The notes beneath the pieces are model-generated. The model was not told the origin of the DNA. It ran no database searches and saw only the letters and a list, made by a program, of their open reading frames with translations. Of a DNA stretch of 64,000 nt, positions 1 through 6,962 are shown piece after piece; within the stretch, counting starts at the first letter, position 1, and each line of letters starts with the position of its first letter. A program made the translations under genes and the position numbers. The stretch is from WTFY01 sp965214675 (GTDB taxonomy: Bacteria; Pseudomonadota; Gammaproteobacteria; UBA4575): assembly GCA_965214675.1 (NCBI GenBank), contig OZ243969.1, positions 620,001-684,000 on the forward strand, in the 5' to 3' direction.

Positions 1-1
1 C

Positions 2-199
2 TTTATCCAGAAATTCCTGGAATTAGAGGGAGATCGCATTCAGCGTTGGAAGGGATATAAGATAGTCGGTGAGGGGTATAGTGTTTGTCAGCGGAAACTT
101 CCGCTCAATTTCAAGAATCTAGAAGAACGGCTTCTTGAAGAGTTAAGCCGGCTTCGGCAGCTTGAAGCTGGTATTGATCAGATATTGCGTACGCTTTGA
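2..199 (+). CDS. C-terminal end of an unidentified protein (partial)
   Basis: An open frame enters from the left edge and stops at TGA 197-199, leaving 65 residues. The tail is rich in Leu, Glu and Arg (LEERLLEELSRLRQLEAG), which suggests an amphipathic helix or short coiled coil at the C-terminus. The family cannot be recognised from this piece. It lies outside the outermost ssrA-like repeat, so it may belong to flanking or older island DNA. The start is outside the window. Confidence 0.5.
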   Translation, partial: FIQKFLELEGDRIQRWKGYKIVGEGYSVCQRKLPLNFKNLEERLLEELSRLRQLEAGIDQILRTL

Positions 200-493
200 G
201 GCGCTTAGGCAGCCGACTTCCACGCCGTCGGTAGCGGGTGGAGGGCTCCTAATGCGAGTTACTCAAAGATATCCCTGTTTTCACCAACGCTGCGTTACAG
301 GAAATATACTGCACATAAAATGCTGTGCTTAGGGTTATTGGAAGCTATCGGACGTTAACGGATGTCTTAGTGGCGGGGCGGCGGGGATCGAATTCACGCT
401 GTATATGATTGATCTAGTAGGACTTTAGTAACTGAAAATAGCAAAGTATTACTTTCTGTATTGCTAAGAATATAGGACACAGAGTTGCTGGCA
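200..493. other. Non-coding stretch carrying an att-like repeat
   Basis: No supported gene is seen here. The stretch contains the most divergent of three copies of the ssrA 3' end (365-395). To its right is an AT-rich segment with AAAGTATTACTTTCTGTATT, which resembles the sequence just right of the second copy (2035-2062). The two boundaries therefore share flanking sequence as well as the core repeat. Confidence 0.5.
365..395 (-). repeat. Degenerate ssrA 3'-end att copy 1
   Basis: TCTTAGTGGCGGGGCGGCGG followed by GATCGAATTC matches, with several changes, the ssrA 3' end at 7498-7530 (the T-loop/acceptor region on the minus strand). Upstream bases 341-364 also resemble 7478-7497 (TATCGGAC and TTA motifs shared). 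I read it as the distal attachment site of an old ssrA-targeted integration; several substitutions suggest age. Confidence 0.6.
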
Positions 494-706
494 TTATTTA
501 GAGGAAATTGGTCTATCCTGCTCAAACGTGCCGATTGATTCTCTACAGCAATCACAAATTACCACATAACCTGGTATAGCCTTAGGTGGCCTTGTTTCTA
601 TACGGGTGTAGCCTTTTGAATTGGGCTGACATCCATGATGTGCATAGATTACCGCATCGGATTCGGGGTCACGGTGTCTTACATCGTTTATGTAGAGAAA
701 CTTCAT
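494..706 (-). CDS. Small hypothetical protein with a CDCC cysteine cluster
   Basis: A 70-residue protein. The start is supported by AAAGGAG seven bases before ATG on the minus strand. Visible features are an N-terminal MKFLYINDVRHRDPES, a mid HHGCQ, and a C-terminal VICDCCRESIG that could bind a metal together with the earlier His and Cys. No family is recognised. It sits between the first and second ssrA-like repeats and precedes another unknown minus-strand gene, as expected for island cargo. Confidence 0.5.
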   Translation of the reverse strand: MKFLYINDVRHRDPESDAVIYAHHGCQPNSKGYTRIETRPPKAIPGYVVICDCCRESIGTFEQDRPISSK

Positions 707-739
707 TACAGACTCCTTTTTCGCATGTTTTTACCTGTC

Positions 740-1078
740 TCATTTAAAGAGAAAACAAGCCACAATAAGCTTACAGGCAGCAATAGTTGCAGCGGAAGCA
801 GATATCCATAAACCTATTTGTGTGTATTTATGGCTCTTTTTTAGCTGACTGATTTCAGTCTCTCTTTCCCACAGAGTTGCTGCAGCATTGAATGACATTC
901 CTTCCTCATGGAGCCTAAAAAAGCAGGTATTAGATCGTTGTTTGTCTAATATATGTTGAAGATTTTCATGCAGCCCGCGATCTAGATCTGCATTCCATAC
1001 ACCATGAAAGCATTGCAAAGTGTCACGATTATTTGGTGCGCTCAGAGTGTTTCGTTTGTTTTGAGGAATGGGATTCAT
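740..1078 (-). CDS. Hypothetical protein with one C-terminal membrane segment
   Basis: A 112-residue frame. The last ~25 residues (IGLWISASAATIAACKLIVACFLF) form one hydrophobic segment preceded by a charged stretch, which looks like a tail-anchored inner-membrane protein. The annotated ATG has AAGGGGA almost touching it, which is a poor spacing. An internal ATG at residue 61 also has GAGGAAGGA immediately in front, so a 52-residue product is an alternative. No homologue is recognised. Confidence 0.4.
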   Translation of the reverse strand: MNPIPQNKRNTLSAPNNRDTLQCFHGVWNADLDRGLHENLQHILDKQRSNTCFFRLHEEGMSFNAAATLWERETEISQLKKSHKYTQIGLWISASAATIAACKLIVACFLFK

Positions 1079-1260
1079 TCCCCTTGTATGTCATAGTCGA
1101 CGTGCAAGAAAGTGACAATTCCGACAACAGCGTATCAAGGGGAATCTCCTTTAACTAAGTGATCTATCATTTCTAGAATAACCAATCTTGCAATCTAAAA
1201 AATGTGTACATAACTGAGTGTATAATTACTTAGTACTGACTGCTTTGGATGAGCTAAATT

Positions 1261-1623
1261 ATGAAAAGGTTTTTTGTCATTCTTGTGTTGTCAATATTGG
1301 TGATTGTGTCAGATGGAAATAGTGAGGAGAAGGCTGCGCAAGAACGAGCAAAGGAGTTGGCATGGATAGAAATGGCAAAAGATGCTGTTAGAAGCAAGTT
1401 GTTTGATCCTGAAGAGGTGAAGTTTAGAGATGTTTTTTTCACGCGAAGAAATATGAACAATATTCCAATGGTATGCGGCTATATAAGTATAAAGAATCAG
1501 TATGGGAGATACACTGGCTTTCAAAGGTTTGTTTCTGGCGCAACTGAGGAACTAACATTTCTTGAGTCTCAAGTAGCAGATGATTTTGGCAGAGTATGGC
1601 AAACTCTTTGTGGCAAGAGGTAA
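1261..1623 (+). CDS. Exported protein of the small 'VCG...GGYTGF' type
   Basis: A 120-residue protein with a clear signal peptide (MKRFFVILVLSILVIVSDG). The mature part has a pattern I know from many short proteobacterial exported or phage-borne proteins: an amphipathic AKDAVRSKLFDPEEVKFRDV stretch, then VCGYISIKNQYGRYTGFQRFV. Function of that family is unknown. It is alone between two att-like repeats, consistent with cargo. Only one Cys pair (C72-type and the terminal C117-type) is visible, possibly a periplasmic disulfide. Confidence 0.65.
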   Translation: MKRFFVILVLSILVIVSDGNSEEKAAQERAKELAWIEMAKDAVRSKLFDPEEVKFRDVFFTRRNMNNIPMVCGYISIKNQYGRYTGFQRFVSGATEELTFLESQVADDFGRVWQTLCGKR

Positions 1624-2059
1624 TTGAATGCTACACCTTAAACTAGGAAATTCCGATAGTTAAAGTTTAGCTATACATCCGAACATACCTTGACTTTTAT
1701 ATCTCAGTTGGTGGCTTTTGATCGCCTTGTGCCTGAACAACTGAGATTCCTCTCTGCGCAGTTTCTATGTGGTCTGACCACCAGCGCATCTTCACTGAAC
1801 GGCTTGGTAATTCTAGGAATTGTAGTAATACGCTCCTGAGGAAATATGCTCCGTATTACTAAAAGTATTACTAAAACTGCCAGATTTTACACAACAGCTC
1901 TGTGCAGCATAGGATGTCAGTACACGTTAAATACTGAATTATAAGACATTACAGGACATCTCAGTGGTGGGGCGGCGGGAATCGAACCCAGAGGACATCC
2001 TTTTGATTTACTGGGTGTTTTCTTGTTGTAGAAATAGGAAAGTATTACTTTCCGTATTA
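1624..2059. other. Non-coding stretch with second att-like repeat
   Basis: No gene is seen. The notable content is the ssrA-like repeat at 1959-1990 and AT-rich flanks with repeated GTATTACT words (1853-1875, 2040-2062). A similar flank (TTCCGTATTAC, CCAGATTTTACA) occurs left of ssrA at 7366-7406. This homology extends the repeat beyond the tRNA-like core. Confidence 0.5.
1959..1990 (-). repeat. ssrA 3'-end att copy 2
   Basis: TCTCAGTGGTGGGGCGGCGG then GAATCGAACCCA matches the ssrA 3' end (7498-7530) except for a G in place of the A of GGAGGCGG and loss of identity after GAACCC. This is the expected structure of the far att site of an element inserted at ssrA. It delimits a 5.5 kb segment (1959-7503) holding most of the toxin-antitoxin cargo and the integrase remnant. 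Confidence 0.75.
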
Positions 2060-2428
2060 CTATACCTTGGCAGTTGATAAGTTTAAGGGCTCTATTTCAT
2101 CCACACGCCCAACACGGAGCCTGCCATGTGGCTGTGACTCGGACTGTCGAATGACGATCTCCACATCACGTCCCAGTGCCGTCAGAAGACGCAACAGGCG
2201 TTCCATGGAATACTCGCGAAAGTTTCCTCGAAGCAGACGTGAGACATCGGGCTGAGACAGGCCCAACAACCTCGCTGCCTCGACCTGCTTGAGGCCACGC
2301 TGACGAATGATTCCATCGATGCGAGTTACAAGTTCGGCTTTCAACAGATGTGCATCGGCATCGGGATATCCGAGGTCCTTGAATACGTTGCCACTGCCAC
2401 GTTCAATCTTTGTGCTTTCCACTTTCAT
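2060..2428 (-). CDS. Xre-family antitoxin (HTH_37 type)
   Basis: A 122-residue DNA-binding protein, the second gene of a toxin-antitoxin operon. The helix-turn-helix is plain at residues ~46-75 (LKQVEAARLLGLSQPDVSRLLRG), followed by a helix MERLLRLLTALGRDVEIVI that is typical of this family. Its ATG abuts the toxin stop (TAA 2429-2431) with no gap, implying translational coupling. By family precedent it neutralises the toxin and represses the shared promoter at 2805-2833. Confidence 0.85.
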   Translation of the reverse strand: MKVESTKIERGSGNVFKDLGYPDADAHLLKAELVTRIDGIIRQRGLKQVEAARLLGLSQPDVSRLLRGNFREYSMERLLRLLTALGRDVEIVIRQSESQPHGRLRVGRVDEIEPLNLSTAKV

Positions 2429-2800
2429 TTATCTACCTCCTTCATAGACATCCCTGTAATGTTGCTCTGCTGCCTTCAACCTGTGCCTGATCAAGTTGAT
2501 CTCAGGCTTCGGTGTTTTGATGCCTCGCTTGGCTTTCTTTTGAAAGGCATGCAAAACGTAAACAGCTGCCTTGAACTGGACCGTATATATGGCCCGATAA
2601 GTATCCCCATCGTGTCTTGAGACTACTTCCATAACACCAGAACCCAATCCCGTAAGAGGCTTGGCGTCACGGTGTTTTAAACCGATCTGGGCCTGGTACA
2701 CTGCAAAGCCTATTCGGTCTTGTACCGGACCTGGAAATTTCTTCAGGTCCTCCTTACTTGGCCCCAGCCATTCGACAGGTTTTAGTGTCTCGCTGGTCAT
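2429..2800 (-). CDS. RelE/HigB-like (Gp49, PF05973 type) toxin
   Basis: A 123-residue protein encoded ahead of its antitoxin, the order usual for HigBA-like systems. Family features are the WLGPSKEDLKKFP start, the central GSGVMEVVSRHDGDTYRAIYTV strand region, and VYVLHAFQKKAKRGIKTP with its Phe-Gln-Lys-Lys block. Members are ribosome-dependent mRNA interferases or relatives. The gene looks intact. A strong promoter has its -10 only four bases from the ATG, so the mRNA is probably leaderless. Confidence 0.85.
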   Translation of the reverse strand: MTSETLKPVEWLGPSKEDLKKFPGPVQDRIGFAVYQAQIGLKHRDAKPLTGLGSGVMEVVSRHDGDTYRAIYTVQFKAAVYVLHAFQKKAKRGIKTPKPEINLIRHRLKAAEQHYRDVYEGGR

Positions 2801-2804
2801 GATT

Positions 2805-2833
2805 ATTATAGCGGATTCACCATATTAGTGTAA
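2805..2833 (-). promoter_or_regulatory. Sigma70-like promoter of the toxin-antitoxin operon
   Basis: On the minus strand TTACAC (2828-2833) and TATAAT (2805-2810) are separated by exactly 17 bases. Transcription would start at or next to the ATG at 2800, leaving no room for a ribosome binding site. The promoter lies within the remnant of a plus-strand HigB gene. Confidence 0.7.
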
Positions 2834-2925
2834 CACAACACAATAGACCAGGCATCCAATGGCAAACTGCCTTTTGCTTTGAAGGGCGGAACATCAAGGA
2901 TGTTGATTTGATTGATTATCATTAG
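2812..2925 (+). pseudogene. C-terminal tail of a HigB-type toxin
   Basis: A 37-codon frame open from the stop at 2809-2811 to TAG 2923-2925 ends in WQTAFCFEGRNIKDVDLIDYH. This resembles the HigB C-terminus (WRICFRWEDGDAYDVEIVDYH pattern). It is directly upstream of an intact higA-like gene with the usual spacing, so the toxin has lost its N-terminal two thirds. The catalytic body is gone, and the tail is unlikely to be expressed as a toxin. Confidence 0.6.
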
Positions 2926-2937
2926 GAGAGCCTTAAT

Positions 2938-3228
2938 ATGCCTATGAAAAATCCACCTCACCCGGGCCTGTCCGTGCGTTACGACTGCCTGGAGCCCCTG
3001 GGGCTCAGCGTTACAGAAGCTGCACGCAAGTTGGGCATAAGCCGCAAGCAACTCTCGGATGTTGTAAATTGCCGCTCAGGGATTTCACCCGAGATGGCGA
3101 TTCGTCTTGACAAGGCTTTCGGAGGCGGTGCGGAAACCTGGTATCGACTTCAATCCGCTTATGAGCTGTCTCAGGCAATGAAAAAAGCAAACCAAATTAA
3201 GGTGAAACGGCTTTCGCCAGCAACATGA
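2938..3228 (+). CDS. higA: HigA-family antitoxin (VapI/Xre)
   Basis: A 96-residue protein with the family start MKNPPHPG, then EPLGLSVTEAARKLGISRKQLSDVVN (helix-turn-helix), GISPEMAIRLDKAFGGGAETWYRLQ, all hallmarks of HigA. AGGAG at 2924-2928 supports the start. Its toxin partner survives only as a tail (2812-2925), so this is an orphan antitoxin, possibly protective against related HigB toxins. Its stop overlaps the ATG of the next gene (ATGA at 3225-3228). Confidence 0.85.
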   Translation: MPMKNPPHPGLSVRYDCLEPLGLSVTEAARKLGISRKQLSDVVNCRSGISPEMAIRLDKAFGGGAETWYRLQSAYELSQAMKKANQIKVKRLSPAT

Positions 3229-3482
3229 TAGAAGCAGGAGTGGGTGATTTGGTTTCAGACCTCAAGATGGCCAGAGGCGGTGCGGGACTTCATATGGTGC
3301 ACAGGCAAGATCCAAACTCGGAAGATGAACGATGGCATACCATTGGTATGGCCAGAAATGTGGTCGTGGTACACACGTGGCCTAGACCAGAACATGAAAC
3401 GGGTGTGGAAGTGGGTCGTATTGTCAGTGCCCGCAAAGCCACAGCACATGAAAGGAGAGCCTATGAAGACGGGAATTTATAA
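3225..3482 (+). pseudogene. Degenerate BrnT-type toxin
   Basis: An 85-residue frame. The second half (SEDERWHTIGMARNVVVVHTW ... GRIVSARKATAHERRAYEDG) matches the C-terminal half of BrnT ribonuclease toxins, including the RIISARKATRRERRDYE pattern. The first ~30 residues lack the BrnT opening (FEWD.AKA..N..KHGVSF..A). Only a weak GLHMVHRQDPN seems left, so internal deletion or frame damage is likely. It overlaps brnA by 20 bases, as in normal brnTA operons. Confidence 0.6.
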
Positions 3483-3741
3483 AGAACTCACCAGCGGGCA
3501 AAAGGCGGAAATTGAAGCACTTGCTAAGCTTCCGGATGAGAAAATTTATACAAGTGATATACCAGAGATTCTGGATTGGGCCGGAGCGAAGCGTGGTCTC
3601 TTGTATCGGCCAATCAAGTAACAAATCACATTGAGACTAGATGCCGATGTCGTGGCTTGGTTCAGGTCAAATGTTCCGAATGGGCGTGGATACCAGACCG
3701 AGATTAACCGTGTTCTTCGCGAGCATGCTCAGCGTGCCTGA
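3463..3741 (+). pseudogene. BrnA-type antitoxin with an in-frame TAA
   Basis: The frame starts at ATG 3463 after AAAGGAGAG and reads KIYTSDIPEILDWAGAKRGLLYRPIK, the BrnA signature. It then meets TAA at 3619-3621 (codon 53). In the same frame it continues QITLRLDADVVAWFRSN...GRGYQTEINRVLREHAQRA to TGA 3739-3741. That downstream part is the ribbon-helix-helix DNA-binding and dimerisation half of BrnA. Full length would be 92 codons. The nonsense codon removes autoregulation and probably antitoxin function. Confidence 0.8.
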
Positions 3742-3816
3742 AATTGCGAGCAGTGAAGTGTGGCAGTTTTGTATGGAGCCAGGAAGTAGTAGGTGAAGGG
3801 CTTCACGCTGGTAAGA

Positions 3817-3954
3817 TCAGGTTGAACGGACGAACTCTGCCTTGGACAAACTATCAAGTATTTCTTCGATGATGCCGACGGCTTCTCGAATGTCCCGCTC
3901 AGTAGTGCTTTTCCAGAGGTTGGCTCCGATATCTTTTAGCTCTTCTTTACTCAT
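3817..3954 (-). CDS. Small 45-residue protein downstream of HEPN gene
   Basis: ATG 3952-3954, stop TGA at 3817-3819, product starting MSKEELKDIGANLWKSTTERDIREAVG and predicted to be mostly helical. It begins nine bases after the HEPN stop on the same strand, so it may be the third gene of the MNT/HEPN operon. No convincing ribosome binding site precedes it, and no family is recognised. It could instead be a remnant of a longer gene. Confidence 0.35.
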   Translation of the reverse strand: MSKEELKDIGANLWKSTTERDIREAVGIIEEILDSLSKAEFVRST

Positions 3955-3963
3955 TTGTTTTCA

Positions 3964-4386
3964 TTACACAAGCTTTTCATTTATCAGTACAGCGATTTCA
4001 ATCAGTTCTTCTACTAGCTGATTGCCTACATCAATATGGCCTTCATATTCCATGCCATTGCGTTTGGTATGCGCGTTATTGACTACCCGGCATTTAGAAC
4101 GACCCAATTGAATCGTATGCTCCAGCGTTGAAATAACAGTGCTGCGATGCCCTTGTGCATTTTTGTTCGCACGATATCCGCTTCTTCGCAAAGCTGCGTA
4201 GGCAAGTGAAAAACAAGCATCATACGCAAGAACAAATCGGCTGTTCATAGAGAGCCCCGTAATTTGCGCGTCTGCTAACCGTTGTGAGCCAATAGCTATG
4301 AAGCTTTGCACTTCATCCTGCGTGCTCTCCTCGCTAATCAGGCGTGGGGGTTGTGTGCGCGTAAGATTCTCCAGGTTGTTTACCAC
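3964..4386 (-). CDS. HEPN-like partner protein
   Basis: A 140-residue, largely helical protein starting at GTG 4384-4386, which shares one base with the upstream stop codon (TAGTG). Residues ~20-130 have the character of HEPN domains: repeated Ala/Leu-rich helices (DACFSLAYAALRRSGYRANK...GHRSTVISTLEHTI) with basic and His residues. The canonical RX4-6H is not exact; an Arg and a His lie eight apart in RANKNAQGH. HEPN proteins next to MNT genes are RNase toxins neutralised by nucleotidylation. Confidence 0.65.
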   Translation of the reverse strand: MVNNLENLTRTQPPRLISEESTQDEVQSFIAIGSQRLADAQITGLSMNSRFVLAYDACFSLAYAALRRSGYRANKNAQGHRSTVISTLEHTIQLGRSKCRVVNNAHTKRNGMEYEGHIDVGNQLVEELIEIAVLINEKLV

Positions 4387-4961
4387 TAGACCAACTCAAT
4401 TAGTGGTCTGTCCATTACTTTTCTAATGAAGTAATGATCACTACTCAATCTTTCACTGAATTCTTTCGTAGTGTAGAGGGTGGGATTAATCGATCTCATT
4501 AACTCCCCACTTAAGTGATCAACATGATCAATTATTTCTTCCCATTTAAGCTCATCGGTCACAACCATTAAATCAATATCGCTTTCGGCGTTTTCAGTAC
4601 CACTTGCAAATGAACCGTATATGAATGCACGTTCAATTTTGTCTTTTATCGGCAGCAAAGCTTCTTTAAACGGTTCAGAGATACCGAATGTTTTGCGGAT
4701 CAGGCTATATAATTCTTTGTAGATTGGGCTATTTTGATTTGCTTGATAATGAACCTGGTTGCCTCTTTTTTCGGCAGTAAGAATCCCAGATTTTTTGAAT
4801 TGCTTAAGCTCTTTGCTAACGGCATTCGAGCCTGTACCGACCATTCGAATCAATTGGTTTGTGTAAAATGATTCGCAGGGGTTGTTGAAAATAAGAGTTA
4901 AAATATGCCTTTGCGTCTTATTGAATACGTGGTCTAAGGTGGCCATATCATCATCTATCAT
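4386..4961 (-). CDS. Winged-helix plus MNT nucleotidyltransferase protein
   Basis: 191 residues. Residues ~8-75 form an ArsR-like winged helix (FNNPCESFYTNQLIRMVGTGSNAVSKELKQ...GILTAEKRGNQVHYQ). Residues ~108-185 are a minimal nucleotidyltransferase with G116-S117 and the D128-x-D130 metal pair (GSFASGTENAESDIDLMVV). The fusion suggests one protein both represses the operon and modifies the HEPN partner encoded with a one-base overlap. It appears intact, unlike several neighbouring modules. Confidence 0.8.
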   Translation of the reverse strand: MIDDDMATLDHVFNKTQRHILTLIFNNPCESFYTNQLIRMVGTGSNAVSKELKQFKKSGILTAEKRGNQVHYQANQNSPIYKELYSLIRKTFGISEPFKEALLPIKDKIERAFIYGSFASGTENAESDIDLMVVTDELKWEEIIDHVDHLSGELMRSINPTLYTTKEFSERLSSDHYFIRKVMDRPLIELV

Positions 4962-5032
4962 TCATCTGATATGGAACGATCATACTCTATCTAGTGAATG
5001 CTTACAAATACCATAAATTAGGAGGTGAAGTA

Positions 5033-5164
5033 GTGGCCCAGGCCTCTGGAATTGAGTGGACTGAGCCGACATGGAACCCAGTAACAGGCGCCAGGTTGGA
5101 TGCTGCAATTGCGGACAATCTGGAGACACTAGACAGCATACACAATGAGCCCGAGCTTCTGTAA
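5033..5164 (+). pseudogene. Remnant of a DUF5131 (phage Gp37-like) gene
   Basis: A strong AGGAGGTGAAGTA precedes GTG 5033. The product starts MAQASGIEWTEPTWNPVTG, the N-terminus of DUF5131 proteins (SxIEWTDxTWNPVTGC). Right where the family's first Cys should come, the sequence changes to ARLDAAIADNLETLDSIHNEPELL and stops. The second part resembles tails of type I restriction methylases (LDAAIAxNLExLG), so it is likely a fusion of two gene fragments by deletion. No function is expected. Confidence 0.6.
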
Positions 5165-5205
5165 ATATTGGGATGTTTAGCAACTCTATTGTGTAGATCC
5201 TTCGT

Positions 5206-5551
5206 TCAAGCCGAAACCTGGTAAATTTGCTTATGCAAGGTACCGGAGAGAATGGTAATTACTTGAGGAACAAGTGACTGCAATTCCTGCAGGTGATTGC
5301 GGGTGGCAAGCATGATAACAACCGGGATTGGCAGATTGTTTGTTCACGTTCTGTTCGTGCGCTATTCCTCGGTCAACTGTGATCATGGCATCGAAGTCAC
5401 GATCTGCTGCCAAGTGGAGCAACTTGCCGTTAACGGTGCCAGCCCAACCCATCTGCGGGACCGTACGGACCTCGAACGACTCGGGGAAAGATGCTGTTAG
5501 CCTTTGAGGCACAGATTCGTCAAGCAGCAGCCTCATTGCCATCACTGGCAA
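5206..5551 (-). pseudogene. Frameshifted DUF5615 PIN-like toxin
   Basis: The first ~70 residues (MRLLLDESVPQRL...FEVRTVPQMGWAGTVNGKLLHLAADRDFDAMITVDRGIAHEQN) are a clean DUF5615 PIN-like protein with its acidic residues. Near 5325-5335 the frame slips by one base. The expected C-terminus continues in another frame as PIPVVIMLATRNHLQELQSLVPQVITILSG down to TGA 5206-5208. The natural start is probably the ATG at 5536. No DUF433 antitoxin gene is upstream; a helicase fragment begins there instead. Confidence 0.75.
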
Positions 5552-5552
5552 G

Positions 5553-5669
5553 CATTACCTTGACCTGTTCAACGAAGGCGTGGACCTGCCTGAAGTTGAC
5601 ACCGTGCTCATGCTCCGTCCTACTGAGAGTGCCACGGTGTTTCTCCAGCAACTTGGCAGAGGCTTACGG
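5553..5669 (+). pseudogene. Fragment of a superfamily II helicase
   Basis: Only 39 codons are recognisable: HYLDLFNEGVDLPEVDTVLM, LRPTESATVFLQQLGRGLR. These are motifs V and VI of COG1061/DUF3427-type SF2 helicases, including the QxxGRxxR arginine finger. Nothing upstream or downstream in this frame continues the domain. The left edge coincides with the start of the DUF5615 remnant on the other strand, so a recombination junction lies near 5545-5553. Confidence 0.7.
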
Positions 5670-6227
5670 TGGATCGCTTCAAGCCCGGCTCTCTAGATAT
5701 TACCACCGCTGGAACAGGCCTCGACCCGGCGCACAGCGTGGAAGTGTAGTCGATACCCGGGTACGATGTGTCATGGGCAGGTGCTCTTCGAGATTGGTGT
5801 GACTAACTGAATTAGATTGAAATACAGGGGGACTTGCCCACCTCCTTGTGCAACATCCGGATATAACCTTGCCGTACTCTTTGGAGACCGTATGACTACC
5901 TGGCAAAAAGATGTCGATTCAAGAAGGTGTATCCGTGCCATCGTTAAAGACTTGATGCATCAGGCGATTGGACTAGACGAACTCATCGAGGGTTATCTTA
6001 GTCAAGCTCTTGTCTACCTCCGACTTGCCGGGTCCATTGCGCAGATCTGGTTCGGTCCCACCCCGTTATTGCGATCGAACAGGTGGAGCGGATGCGACGC
6101 ACGGCTGTCGGTTGTCGACTTCACGGCGTGGTGACGGCCGTATATGCCGCTTACAATCTGGAAGTTGCTTCGGCGGAGTGACACCATTCTGCCCAGATTG
6201 CAACGGAATGACCTGTTGGGGGATCGG
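5670..6227. other. Gene debris without an intact reading frame
   Basis: Short frames are broken by stops every few dozen codons. Two pieces look protein-like (DITTAGTGLDPAHSVEV at ~5695-5750, and HPDITLPYSLETV at ~5852-5890) but I cannot assign them. The stretch separates the helicase fragment from a GC-rich outer-membrane protein gene and looks like successive deletions. Confidence 0.4.
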
Positions 6228-6962
6228 ATGCGAAGTTACAGGGGCATGCGATTTGCTGTCTGCGTTCTACTGCTCGCGGCCACACGGTGTGTGGACGCGC
6301 AAGAAGGGCCGTACTTCGGAGTAGCGGCTGGATGGAACCGGACAAGCGCTGATCACACCAAGGGGATCGGTCTCGACGTGCCGCCCGCGAGCTACGAGTC
6401 GGCTAGCAGTGACGCGCGCGAAGGGGTTGGCCTGGTGCGGGCTTCGTTCGGCTACCGAACCTTCGTCACCGATCGTCTCTACGTTTCTGGGGAACTCGAG
6501 GCAGCCTTCCGCGAGAGCGACGGTCCGGCTGGCTACCTGCGCGAAGGCACTGGCGTTGGCGACCGGGACGTTTGGCCGGGCCCATGGAGCCTGAAGAGGG
6601 GAAGCAGCTTCGGTCTGAATGCCCGGTTGGGGTACGCGCCGAAAGGGCTGCTGGGCGAAGGTGGGTCGGTCTATGTCGTTGCTGGCGTGCATCGGGAGCG
6701 GGTGACCGTGCGACGCGGTTCCGACATCGGCGGGGAATCGATCCGGGTCGTGAACAATCACACGTTGCGGCCGTGGGTTGCTGGAGTGGGTATGGAGTGG
6801 GGGAGTGTGGCCAACCGGATCGGGCTGGAGGTCCGGTACTCGGAGGCTGATCTGGAGTTTCGAACTGGAGGGGACGGATCCGCGCTGGGGATGCCGCGCA
6901 TCGATCACCGGTTCAGTGTGCGCGAGATCGGCGTTCAGGTGGGCTATACCCGCTCGTTCTGA
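6228..6962 (+). CDS. Outer-membrane beta-barrel protein
   Basis: About 244 residues from ATG 6228, chosen because GGGGGA lies six bases upstream. A signal peptide follows (MRSYRGMRFAVCVLLLAATRCVDAQ). The mature protein alternates short amphipathic strands (YFGVAAGWNR, VGLVRASFGYRTF, RLYVSGELEAAFRE, FGLNARLGYAPK, RIGLEVRYSEADLEF) and ends in Phe (VGYTRSF), as BAM substrates do. It resembles 8-strand OmpA/OmpW-like barrels. GC content is clearly higher than in its island neighbours, suggesting separate acquisition. Confidence 0.7.
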   Translation: MRSYRGMRFAVCVLLLAATRCVDAQEGPYFGVAAGWNRTSADHTKGIGLDVPPASYESASSDAREGVGLVRASFGYRTFVTDRLYVSGELEAAFRESDGPAGYLREGTGVGDRDVWPGPWSLKRGSSFGLNARLGYAPKGLLGEGGSVYVVAGVHRERVTVRRGSDIGGESIRVVNNHTLRPWVAGVGMEWGSVANRIGLEVRYSEADLEFRTGGDGSALGMPRIDHRFSVREIGVQVGYTRSF

